DNA from: an uncultured Eubacteriales bacterium
Lineage (GTDB): Bacteria > Bacillota > Clostridia > Oscillospirales > CAG-272
Assembly (NCBI GenBank): GCA_900546695.1
Contig: URDX01000029.1
Coordinates: 1-20,329, forward strand
Direction: 5' to 3'
Length of the DNA stretch: 20,329 nt
Below, one piece after another: positions 7,747-14,093 of this stretch. The position numbers were made by a program, and so were the translations under genes. Numbering within the stretch: the stretch's first letter is position 1; every line of letters starts with the position of its first letter. The notes under the pieces were generated by a model. That model made no database searches. It was not told the DNA's origin and saw nothing but the letters and a program-made list of their open reading frames with translations.

Positions 7747-7830
7747 CTCGGACGCGGGCGACCTACGTATTTTTTGTTACTCGAACACGGTCGACACTGT
7801 GTTTTATTACGTCGCTCAGACGCGGTCGGC
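7747..7830. repeat. Three degenerate 16-base repeats at about 34-base spacing
   Basis: The copies are CTCGGACGCGGGCGAC (7747-7762), CTCGAACACGGTCGAC (7780-7795) and CTCAGACGCGGTCGGC (7815-7830), 33 and 35 bases apart, each followed by a T-rich, TACGT-like spacer. The third copy forms the last codons and stop of the MATE gene, so the other two may be decayed copies of that gene end. Confidence 0.55.
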
Positions 7831-9225
7831 GTTATGTACGGCGTTTTCCTTCTCCTGATTTAAATACCTGTGCGCGGGGCGGTAGCAGATAAGCGCTATG
7901 CCGATAAGCAGTGCCGTCGACGAAAGGCTGATGGGGTAGACCGTCATGATGGTAGTGAAGGTCGGGTTCTGCGGGAAAACGAAGTTTATCCAGAATATGC
8001 GTATGCCGCACACTCCGATGGTCGTAAGTATCGCGGGAACGAGCGAGATGCCGAAGCCGCGCATATAGCCTGAAAGCACCTCATACAGCATGCTGAATAC
8101 ATATGCCGAGAAGAGGATTATCAGTCGGGTGTAGCCTATCTCTATGACCTCGGGGTCGCTGTTGAAGATAGAGAGCAGGAAGCGCCCGGTCAGCAGCACG
8201 ATGCCGATAGCGGCAGCGGAGGCGATAAAGTCCTCGATTATGCTGAGCAGTAGTGTTTTGCGGCAGCGGTCGATCTGACGTGCGCCGTAGTTCTGACCGA
8301 CGAAGGTGGTGCATGCCTGACTGAAAAAGTTAAGCACGTAGTATGCAAGCAGCTCGATATTTAGCGCAGCGCTCGATGCCGCCATAACGACCTTTCCGAG
8401 GCTGTTGATAGCCGACTGAATGACGATGTTCGAGAACGAGAATACTGCGCTCTGAATGCCTGCGGGCAGACCTATCCTGAGTATCAGCTTGAGGCTCTGA
8501 CCGTCTATCCGCAGCTCGCGGGGGCTCAGACGTATGTATTTATCCGAGCGCATCAGACGGATAAAGAGTATCAGCGAGCTGAGCGCGTTTGAGATGACCG
8601 TCGCGATGGCAACGCCGTTGACCGTCATTCCGAGAACGGCGACGAAGAACAGGTTGAGTATGACATTCAGAACGCCGGAGCATGCAAGCGCGATCAGCGG
8701 CACCTTTGTGTCTCCGACGCTGCGGAATATTGCCGCTTCAAAGTTATACAGCAATATGACAGGCATTCCGAGCAGATAGATACGCAGATAGAGCAGGGCG
8801 AGCGGATAGACCTCGTCGGGAACGTTGAGCGAGTGCAGCAGCACCCCCGCAATAAGCTCTCCGATGACCGCTATCGCCGCACCGCCGAGCAGTGCGATGA
8901 GTATGGAGGTGTGCACGGCACGGTGCACCGCGTCGCGGTCGTCGCGCCCGATGGCGTTCGCTATGACGACATTCGCGCCGAGCGCTATGCCGACAAAAAG
9001 GTTAACTATCAGACCGATTATGGCGGTGTTTGCTCCGACCGCCGCGACCGCCGCGGTCTTTTCCGCCGCATCGCCTGCAAAGTTGCCGACTACCGCGACA
9101 TCCGATGCATTGAACAGCTGCTCGAGTATCGCGGTCGCTGCGACGGGCAGCGCAAACAGCGGCAGCTTGTTCCATATCGGACCGTGCAGCATGTCGAGCT
9201 GATGTGATTTTGTTTTAGCTTTCAT
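7816..9225 (-). CDS. MATE-family efflux transporter
   Basis: The product has 469 residues, the usual length for the family. It begins MKAKTKSHQLDMLHGPIW, the N-terminal LGPIWKKLL-like opening of clostridial MATE proteins, preceded on the minus strand by GGGGA as ribosome site. Two bundles of six hydrophobic helices can be followed: LPLFALPVAATAILEQLFNA, AVAAVGANTAIIGLIVNLFV and GIALGANVVIANAIGRDD in the first, and GLPAGIQSAVFSFSNIVIQS, FVGQNYGARQIDRC and FGISLVPAILTTIGVCGIRI in the second. MATE proteins export cationic drugs or metabolites using an H+ or Na+ gradient; the substrate cannot be told from sequence. It is transcribed alone, away from the tRNA terminator, with a likely extended -10 promoter at 9268-9276. 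No terminator is seen after its stop. Confidence 0.95.
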   Translation of the reverse strand: MKAKTKSHQLDMLHGPIWNKLPLFALPVAATAILEQLFNASDVAVVGNFAGDAAEKTAAVAAVGANTAIIGLIVNLFVGIALGANVVIANAIGRDDRDAVHRAVHTSILIALLGGAAIAVIGELIAGVLLHSLNVPDEVYPLALLYLRIYLLGMPVILLYNFEAAIFRSVGDTKVPLIALACSGVLNVILNLFFVAVLGMTVNGVAIATVISNALSSLILFIRLMRSDKYIRLSPRELRIDGQSLKLILRIGLPAGIQSAVFSFSNIVIQSAINSLGKVVMAASSAALNIELLAYYVLNFFSQACTTFVGQNYGARQIDRCRKTLLLSIIEDFIASAAAIGIVLLTGRFLLSIFNSDPEVIEIGYTRLIILFSAYVFSMLYEVLSGYMRGFGISLVPAILTTIGVCGIRIFWINFVFPQNPTFTTIMTVYPISLSSTALLIGIALICYRPAHRYLNQEKENAVHNADRV

Positions 9226-9267
9226 ACATATTTCCCCATGTTACACGAAATGAGTTCCTATATGCAG

Positions 9268-9276
9268 ATTATAGCA
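9268..9276 (-). promoter_or_regulatory. Extended -10 promoter for the MATE gene
   Basis: On the minus strand the sequence reads TGCTATAAT: a perfect TATAAT (9268-9273) with the TG of an extended -10 (9275-9276). It lies about 43 bases upstream of the MATE start and just after the tRNA terminator. No good -35 is present at the usual distance, which is tolerable for extended -10 promoters. Confidence 0.6.
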
Positions 9277-9364
9277 CCGTTTTTCAAAAATATAAATACC
9301 CGAGGGGAATATTTTTCGGGAGAATTTTGCGCTGCGGCTTCCCGCTTCTTCGGTCGTTTTCGAC

Positions 9365-9405
9365 AAAAAAGCAAAAATCCCATCGGAAGTATTCTTCCGA
9401 TGGGA
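9365..9405 (-). terminator. Rho-independent terminator of the tRNA operon
   Basis: Perfect 12-base arms, TCCCATCGGAAG at 9378-9389 and CTTCCGATGGGA at 9394-9405, enclose a four-base loop. On the minus strand the stem is followed by TTTTTGCTTTTTT (complement of 9365-9377). It is 18 bases past the CCA end of tRNA-Glu. Confidence 0.9.
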
Positions 9406-9423
9406 CCGGGCGCCACCCAAACG

Positions 9424-9498
9424 TGGTGACCCGTAGGGGAATCGAACCCCTGTTACCGCCGTGAAAGGGCGGTGTCTTAGCCGCTTGACCAACGGGCC
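9424..9498 (-). tRNA. tRNA-Glu (anticodon TTC)
   Basis: The minus strand gives a 75-base cloverleaf. The acceptor arms GGCCCGT and ACGGGTC include one G-U pair. The anticodon stem CCGCC/GGCGG encloses the loop CTTTCAC, giving anticodon TTC. The T arm is AGGGG TTCGAAT CCCCT. The discriminator A and CCA (9424-9426) are encoded. Its first base directly follows the CCA of tRNA-Met. Confidence 0.97.
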
Positions 9499-9575
9499 TG
9501 GTAGCGGAAGTCGGATTTGAACCAACGACCTGCCGGGTATGAACCGGATGCTCTAGCCAGCTGAGCTATTCCGCC
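9499..9575 (-). tRNA. tRNA-Met, elongator type (anticodon CAT)
   Basis: The minus strand gives a 77-base cloverleaf with encoded CCA (9499-9501). The acceptor arms GGCGGAA and TTCCGCT pair with a terminal G1-U72. The D arm is GCTCAGCTGGCTAGAGC, and the anticodon loop TTCATAC sits between CCGG and CCGG. The pattern GGCGG...CCGCTACCA matches the elongator tRNA-Met of Bacillus type; it lacks the three G-C pairs in the anticodon stem that mark an initiator tRNA. Confidence 0.95.
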
Positions 9576-9603
9576 ATATTGCCCTCGACGTTCGACGAGG
9601 GTT

Positions 9604-9632
9604 ATTATATCATATCCTAGTGCGCTTGTCAA
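9604..9632 (-). promoter_or_regulatory. Sigma-A consensus promoter of the tRNA operon
   Basis: On the minus strand a perfect TTGACA (9627-9632) and a perfect TATAAT (9604-9609) are separated by exactly 17 bases, with a TG one base upstream of the -10. This is an ideal strong promoter about 30 bases before tRNA-Met. A short inverted repeat (CCCTCG/CGAGGG, 9582-9601) lies in the leader of the transcript. Confidence 0.92.
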
Positions 9633-9677
9633 TATCTTTTTTCATAAAATGTTAAAACAAGTTTCTCTCGGCGGAGG

Positions 9678-9706
9678 TTGTAATTTGCGGCGTATTGCTG
9701 TATAAT
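9678..9706 (+). promoter_or_regulatory. Sigma-A promoter of the rnfC-rnfD pair
   Basis: TTGTAA (9678-9683) and a perfect TATAAT (9701-9706) are 17 bases apart. The promoter is divergent from the tRNA promoter, and the two -35 boxes are 45 bases apart. It leaves an untranslated leader of roughly 70 bases containing a hairpin with arms ACAGCCG (9732-9738) and CGGCTGT (9745-9751), and a T7 run at 9762-9768, before the ribosome site. Confidence 0.7.
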
Positions 9707-9781
9707 ATAAGATGTAAAATTATAGGTACTTACAGCCGCGGCATCGGCTGTCGGAACGGCATTTTTTTCGGGAGGTACAGT

Positions 9782-11224
9782 ATGCAGCCAAAACTTAAAA
9801 CCTCACGCGGCGGTATCCGCCTGCCTATGGGCATCGGCGGCAGTGACACGCTGCATACGGCACCGCTGCCCGAATCGGCAACGCTGTATCTCGACTGCCC
9901 CGCAGGCGTTATCGCAAGGCCCTCGGTCGCGGTCGGAGATACCGTGCGCCGTTTTTCGCTGCTCGCGTCGCCCGCGGGCGAGCTCGGCACTCCCGTATAC
10001 AGTCCTATCTGCGGGCGCGTTTCGCGCATAGGTGAGGACGGCACGGGCAGGCCGACCGTCACCGTCACAACGGACGGCGGTGACGCGGCGGAGCGCATTG
10101 CGCCCGTCTCGCGTCCGCTCGGCGAGCTGTCTGCCGATGAGATAATCGCGCTGGCGCGCGGCGCGGGGATAATCTGTCGCTCGGGTCTGCCGATGTGGAA
10201 GAATATCGAGCTGTCGGTCGGCGCGGCGCATACGCTCATTATCAGCGCGCTGACCTCCGACCCGCTCGACCGCTCGCTGCTCACTCTCGCGGCATGCAAG
10301 CCCGAAGCGCTGCTCTGCGGGGTAAAGATAATTCAGCGTGCGCTCGGCATCCGCCGCGCCGCCGTCGTTGTTCCCGAGCGCGGAACGGCGGCTCTTTCGC
10401 GTCTGCGCGCCGCTGCGGCGGCGGATGGCTCTGCGGAGCTGTTCCGTTTTATTACCGCAACGGAGATATATCCGATGCATGAGGATGCTCAGCTGATATA
10501 CGCACTTGCGGGACCCGCCATGCCCGATGGCGCACATCCGTCGGATATCGGCTATGCCGTCTTTGATGCCGCGTCTTGCACCGCACTGTTTGAGACATAC
10601 GCGACCGGAGCACCGTGCACGCGGTCTGCGGTGACGGTCACGGGCGACTGTGTCCGCTCGTCGGCTACAGTGCTTGCGGCGACGGGAACGCCGATAGCAT
10701 CGCTCGAGTCGGCTGCGGGCGGGCTGAGAAAGCGTGCGCTGCGTATCGTTCGCGGCGGACGTATGATAGGCAGCATAGCTGCCGCCGACGATGCGCTCGA
10801 GCAGTGCACGGGACTTGTTCAGTTTTCGGGCAGGCTCGAGACGCGCGCGGAGACCGACTGCATCCGCTGCGGCAGATGTGTTTCGGTCTGCCCGCACAAT
10901 CTTGCGCCGCTGTATCTGTCGATGTTCGGCGTGCAAAATCGCTTCGACCGCTGCGAAAAATATCATATAGAGTCGTGCAGCGGCTGCGGCTGCTGCGATT
11001 ATGTATGTCCGTCGGGCATCCCGCTTACCGAGAATATTATCTCCGCCCGCGACCGTATGAAAAGCAGAGGCGGAGATACAAAGATCGGCATCGGACACGA
11101 CGATGCGGGTGAGAACGGCGGAGAGCACAGTATCGCACCCGCTGACGACAATGCGGACAAGCCGCAGGAATCGGGAAAAACAGCGAGAAAATCGGCAAGA
11201 AAGGGGAAACGGGCTGAAAGATGA
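9782..11224 (+). CDS. RnfC-like iron-sulfur subunit with degenerate nucleotide-binding region
   Basis: The product has 480 residues, with start ATG 9782 behind GGGAGG (9770-9775); an earlier TTG at 9695 would lie inside the promoter. RnfC is the NADH/ferredoxin-side subunit of the Rnf membrane electron-transfer complex. The N-terminal barrel region is recognisable (GGIRLP, then a lipoyl-like segment with VGDTVRRFSLLASPAGELGT and VYSPICGRVSRI). Two [4Fe-4S] motifs are intact: CIRCGRCVSVCP (Cys360, 363, 366, 370) and CSGCGCCDYVCP (Cys399, 402, 405, 409). The usual glycine-rich loop GLGGAGFPT is replaced near residue 130 by GIICRSGLPMWKN. The usual NGAECEP is replaced by SALTSDP. Flavin/NADH binding is therefore doubtful. 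A Lys/Arg-rich tail follows. The gene overlaps rnfD by four bases (ATGA). Confidence 0.85.
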   Translation: MQPKLKTSRGGIRLPMGIGGSDTLHTAPLPESATLYLDCPAGVIARPSVAVGDTVRRFSLLASPAGELGTPVYSPICGRVSRIGEDGTGRPTVTVTTDGGDAAERIAPVSRPLGELSADEIIALARGAGIICRSGLPMWKNIELSVGAAHTLIISALTSDPLDRSLLTLAACKPEALLCGVKIIQRALGIRRAAVVVPERGTAALSRLRAAAAADGSAELFRFITATEIYPMHEDAQLIYALAGPAMPDGAHPSDIGYAVFDAASCTALFETYATGAPCTRSAVTVTGDCVRSSATVLAATGTPIASLESAAGGLRKRALRIVRGGRMIGSIAAADDALEQCTGLVQFSGRLETRAETDCIRCGRCVSVCPHNLAPLYLSMFGVQNRFDRCEKYHIESCSGCGCCDYVCPSGIPLTENIISARDRMKSRGGDTKIGIGHDDAGENGGEHSIAPADDNADKPQESGKTARKSARKGKRAER

Positions 11225-13191
11225 GCGAAGAAAAGAGATCCCGCCCTACAAACGAGTTTGAAAATCTGCTCGGTGACCTGTTTGATGCCGAGGAAAAGAT
11301 GGCGGATGCGGATGCGGAGCTTTTCGATGCCGCGGGCTTTGAGGAGCTCGTGTCGTCTGGTATGACCGATAAGCCCGACAGCGGACGGCGCTTCTCCGTC
11401 GGACAGCGCGCGCCGCAGAGGCAGAATGAAACATCGCTGCGAAGCGTGCTGCAGAGCAAGACGACAGCGCAGAACCGGAGTGCGGCAGCAGCTCAAAGTC
11501 AGAATGCGTCGCAGCGTCATAATACGACAGTATCACATGGCGCGCAGCAGAACCCGAGTTCGATGGGTCATAGAAGCACTGCGATTCCGCAGAATTCAGG
11601 TACGGTCGGTCGTAAGGATGCCGCTGCGCAGCAGACTGCGGCACGGCAGAATGCAGCACAGCTGAATTCGGTACAGCATCAGAATGCAGCATCGTATCAG
11701 AATCAGACCATCCGACATACCGCAGCGTCTGCAAACGGAGCAGTCCCCGCAAACGGCGCGGTCTCTGCAAGCGACGCAGCTCCCGTCGGCACGACAAGGA
11801 CCATTCCCGTGATAAATCCGCGGAGCACGGCTGCAAATCCCGCCGCGGCTGTTAAACCCGCAGCACCGACGAAATCGGCATCACTCACAAAAAACGCAGC
11901 CGCCGCAAAATCCGCGGTATCCGCAAAACCCGAGGCGCCTGCAAAGTCTGCAACATCCGAGAGACCCGCAGCGCCCGCAAATCATGCATCATCCGCAATA
12001 ATTGCGGCATCCCTAAGACCCGAGATGTCCGCAAAAAACGTGTCATCCGAGAAAACCTCAGTGCCTGCGCCTCATCCGGTGACGACTCTGCACACAGCTC
12101 CTGCATCCCATGCAGTGCCCGCGCATTCCGCCGCAGTGTCGGCGGGCGCGTCTGATGCGGCATCCGACCGCGCGGCGCGCAGAGAAAAGCGCGAGCGCGT
12201 CCCGCTCCCCCGCCCGGTGCGCGGACACGGCGCGCCGTTCATTACATCAGGCAGACCCGTGACCGCCATATATGCCGACCTGCTTGTGGCAACGCTGCCC
12301 GCAATAATTTGGGCGGTATTCCTTTTCGGCGTCCGCTGCCTCGCCGTGCTCGTTTGCTCGGTCGGCGCTGCCGTACTTACAGAGCTCGTGCTCAAGCTTG
12401 TGCTGCGCCGCCGCGTGACGGTTTCCGATCTCTCCGTCGTATGGAGCGGGGTGACCGTCGGCATGCTCATGCCGCCCGCGGTCCCGCTCTGGGTGCCGAT
12501 GCTTGCATCCGCTGTCGGTATCGGTGTGTTCAAATGCGCGCTCGGCGGCAGGGGACGTACCTTCATCAGTCCCGCGCTCGGCGGCTTTGCCGTCATCGCG
12601 CTGCTGCTCCCTTCACGCATCTCGATGTTCACCGCGCCGTTCTCGCGTTTGTCGGTGCTGTCTTCCGCGGGTGAGGGCGCGTCGTATCTGCTCTCCGCAG
12701 TTCCCGGCGCGGATATGCCGTCCGACCCGATAGGCTCGCTGTTTCTCGGCATCCGCCCGGGCGCGATAGGCGAGGTCAGCGCGCTGATGCTGCTTATCGG
12801 CTTTGCATATCTTCTTGCACGCGGCGTGCTTTCATGGGAAGCTCCGCTGACGTTTGTCGGCGCTGCGGCACTGCTGTTCTATATCTTTCCGCGCTACTCT
12901 CTCGAGGATCGTTTCCTTGCGGCGGAGCTGCTGTGCGGACTTGTCCCGATATGTGCGCTCGTTTTTGCCCCCGATTTTGCCTGCTCTCCCGTCTTTTCAA
13001 CCGCAAGACTCGTCTACGGCGCGCTGTGCGGGGTGCTGACGTTCGGTCTGCGCTATCTCGGCGCGGGTATCTACAGCGCGGTGTACGCGACGCTGATTGC
13101 ACAGCTGCTTGCGCGTCCGCTCGATTCGTTTTTTGTTCCGAAATGCTTCGGCAATACGGTCGGGGCTAGATTGTTCCATATTGGAACTTAA
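11221..13191 (+). CDS. RnfD-like membrane subunit with a 340-residue low-complexity N-terminal extension
   Basis: The product has 656 residues, about twice the family's usual 300-350, and its ATG overlaps the rnfC stop. Residues 1-50 are acidic (NEFENLLGDLFDAEEKMADA). Residues 60-335 are Ala/Ser/Gln/Asn/Pro-rich and presumably disordered. The RnfD/NqrB-type membrane domain starts near residue 340 with several helices. Family blocks are clear: MLMPPAVPLWVPMLAS, FKCALGGRGRTFISPALGGF, and LFLGIRPGAIGEVSALMLLI. In RnfD a Thr in an SGAT motif carries covalent FMN; the matching place here reads GEGASYL, with Ser488 instead of Thr. The family's role is ion translocation coupled to electron flow. No rnfG, E, A or B follows; trmL begins 24 bases later. 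Confidence 0.85.
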   Translation: MSEEKRSRPTNEFENLLGDLFDAEEKMADADAELFDAAGFEELVSSGMTDKPDSGRRFSVGQRAPQRQNETSLRSVLQSKTTAQNRSAAAAQSQNASQRHNTTVSHGAQQNPSSMGHRSTAIPQNSGTVGRKDAAAQQTAARQNAAQLNSVQHQNAASYQNQTIRHTAASANGAVPANGAVSASDAAPVGTTRTIPVINPRSTAANPAAAVKPAAPTKSASLTKNAAAAKSAVSAKPEAPAKSATSERPAAPANHASSAIIAASLRPEMSAKNVSSEKTSVPAPHPVTTLHTAPASHAVPAHSAAVSAGASDAASDRAARREKRERVPLPRPVRGHGAPFITSGRPVTAIYADLLVATLPAIIWAVFLFGVRCLAVLVCSVGAAVLTELVLKLVLRRRVTVSDLSVVWSGVTVGMLMPPAVPLWVPMLASAVGIGVFKCALGGRGRTFISPALGGFAVIALLLPSRISMFTAPFSRLSVLSSAGEGASYLLSAVPGADMPSDPIGSLFLGIRPGAIGEVSALMLLIGFAYLLARGVLSWEAPLTFVGAAALLFYIFPRYSLEDRFLAAELLCGLVPICALVFAPDFACSPVFSTARLVYGALCGVLTFGLRYLGAGIYSAVYATLIAQLLARPLDSFFVPKCFGNTVGARLFHIGT

Positions 13192-13215
13192 AGTGGTTTC
13201 CGAGGTGTTATTATC

Positions 13216-13710
13216 TTGTCTGACATTAATATTGTTCTTGTAGAGCCGGAGATACCGCAGAACACCGGCAACATCGCCCGCACATGCGCGGCGACCGGTG
13301 CTGCGCTGCATCTCGTCCGCCCGCTCGGCTTTGAGATAGACGACCGCAAGCTGCGGCGCGCGGGGCTCGACTATTGGGATAAGCTCGACATAACCTACTA
13401 CGATAGTCTTGACGATTTTCTCGCGCAGCACGGCGGCGACCCGCTCTATCTTTTCTCGACAAAAGCGCCGCGCGCCTATACCGAGCCGCAGTACCCGCGC
13501 GGGGCGTATCTTGTTTTCGGACGCGAAACGCGCGGTCTGCCCGAGGATTTTATTCTTGCTCATCTCGATACCGCCGTACGGCTGCCGATGCGCCCGAATC
13601 TCCGCAGTCTGAATCTGTCGAATACCGTCGCGGTTGCCGTCTACGAGGTGCTGCGCCAGAGCGGCTTTGACGGGCTCAAGGATGCGGGAAAATTCGGTGC
13701 TGCCGAATGA
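13216..13710 (+). CDS. trmL: tRNA (cytidine(34)-2'-O)-methyltransferase TrmL
   Basis: The product has 164 residues, the standard size for this SPOUT-class enzyme, which methylates the ribose of the wobble base in certain leucine tRNAs using S-adenosylmethionine. The hallmarks are all present. The N-terminal NIVLVEPEIPQNTGNIARTC is followed by LHLVRPLGFEIDD and LRRAGLDYWDKL. The cofactor-binding trefoil knot shows as LVFGRETRGLPEDF (about residue 98) and RLPMRPNLRSLNLSNTVAVA (about 122-141). The start is TTG 13216 behind CGAGGTG at 13201-13207; no in-frame ATG lies before the conserved N-terminus, so the unusual start is well supported. It follows rnfD closely and may be co-transcribed. Confidence 0.96.
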   Translation: MSDINIVLVEPEIPQNTGNIARTCAATGAALHLVRPLGFEIDDRKLRRAGLDYWDKLDITYYDSLDDFLAQHGGDPLYLFSTKAPRAYTEPQYPRGAYLVFGRETRGLPEDFILAHLDTAVRLPMRPNLRSLNLSNTVAVAVYEVLRQSGFDGLKDAGKFGAAE

Positions 13711-13798
13711 CAGCCGTCCGCCCGCGTGCGTATCCGACGGCGGGGGATAAAAAAATGCCGCTCTTTCGGGTTTTCGGGTGTGTGGGGACTGTTTCTTA

Positions 13799-13827
13799 TT
13801 GACACAGAGCCGTTTTTGAAGTATAAT
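13799..13827 (+). promoter_or_regulatory. Sigma-A consensus promoter upstream of asnA
   Basis: A perfect TTGACA (13799-13804) and a perfect TATAAT (13822-13827) are separated by exactly 17 bases. Transcription should begin near 13834, giving asnA a leader of about 260 bases. Confidence 0.9.
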
Positions 13828-13940
13828 CACTAAGTATTTAAATGTATTTCGGCAATGCCGCAAAAAGGCAGCCGAGGAACGTTACGGAGTCTGCGGCGGA
13901 TGCCGATGAGGCGCGTATATCGGTGCGCCCCGTCGATTGG

Positions 13941-14025
13941 GATTCGATGAGCATCGGACGAAAATCCGCTGAGATTCGATGAGGATTCGATGTCGAATTG
14001 ATGAGAATCCGCTGAGATTCGATGT
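13941..14025 (+). repeat. Helically spaced GATTCGATG repeats in the asnA leader
   Basis: Exact GATTCGATG occurs at 13941, 13973, 13984 and 14016, with a variant GAATTGATG at 13995. The start-to-start distances are 32, 11, 11 and 21 bases, all close to multiples of the DNA helical turn. A longer unit, AATCCGCTGAGATTCGATG, is repeated exactly at 13963-13981 and 14006-14024. The pattern suits a multi-site operator, or a repeat-based structure in the RNA. Confidence 0.75.
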
Positions 14026-14093
14026 CGGCTGACACCGTTTACCGTTCCAGCTTTTTAATATCGGCGCTCTGTGCCGATGAGAAATGAGGAAGT

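Larger units (their letters stand above)
7090..7815. other. Gene-poor stretch between the lipoprotein cluster and the MATE gene
   Basis: Apart from the terminator at 7295-7328, I see no convincing intact gene in these 726 bases. Open frames exist on the + strand (7250-7591 and 7623-7892), but the first reads straight through the terminator palindrome and neither has a ribosome site or a recognisable product. The minus strand between 7499 and about 7690 holds a possible decayed coding remnant, described separately. The last 70 bases carry a degenerate repeat that overlaps the end of the MATE gene. No terminator for the MATE transcript was found here. Confidence 0.6.
13711..14093 (+). other. 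Intergenic region and long leader of asnA
   Basis: These 383 bases hold no convincing gene. They contain a consensus promoter (13799-13827), a transcribed leader of about 260 bases, and a set of GATTCGATG repeats (13941-14025). A short hairpin, ATCGGC/GCCGAT, sits at 14060-14078 next to the asnA ribosome site. The leader length is in the range of a T-box, but no T-box core sequence is visible. No clear terminator for trmL was found. Confidence 0.6.

Noticed and set aside
9803..11128. 441-codon minus-strand frame opposite rnfC
   Set aside because: The + strand product has intact [4Fe-4S] motifs, a promoter and a ribosome site; the antisense product is Arg/Ala-rich with no recognisable domain.
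13941..14025. CRISPR array
   Set aside because: The units are only 9-10 bases with variable 1-23-base gaps; there are no uniform spacers and no cas genes.
13711..14093. T-box or other amino-acid riboswitch in the asnA leader
   Set aside because: The length is suggestive, but no T-box core, no specifier stem and no terminator pair before the gene could be found.
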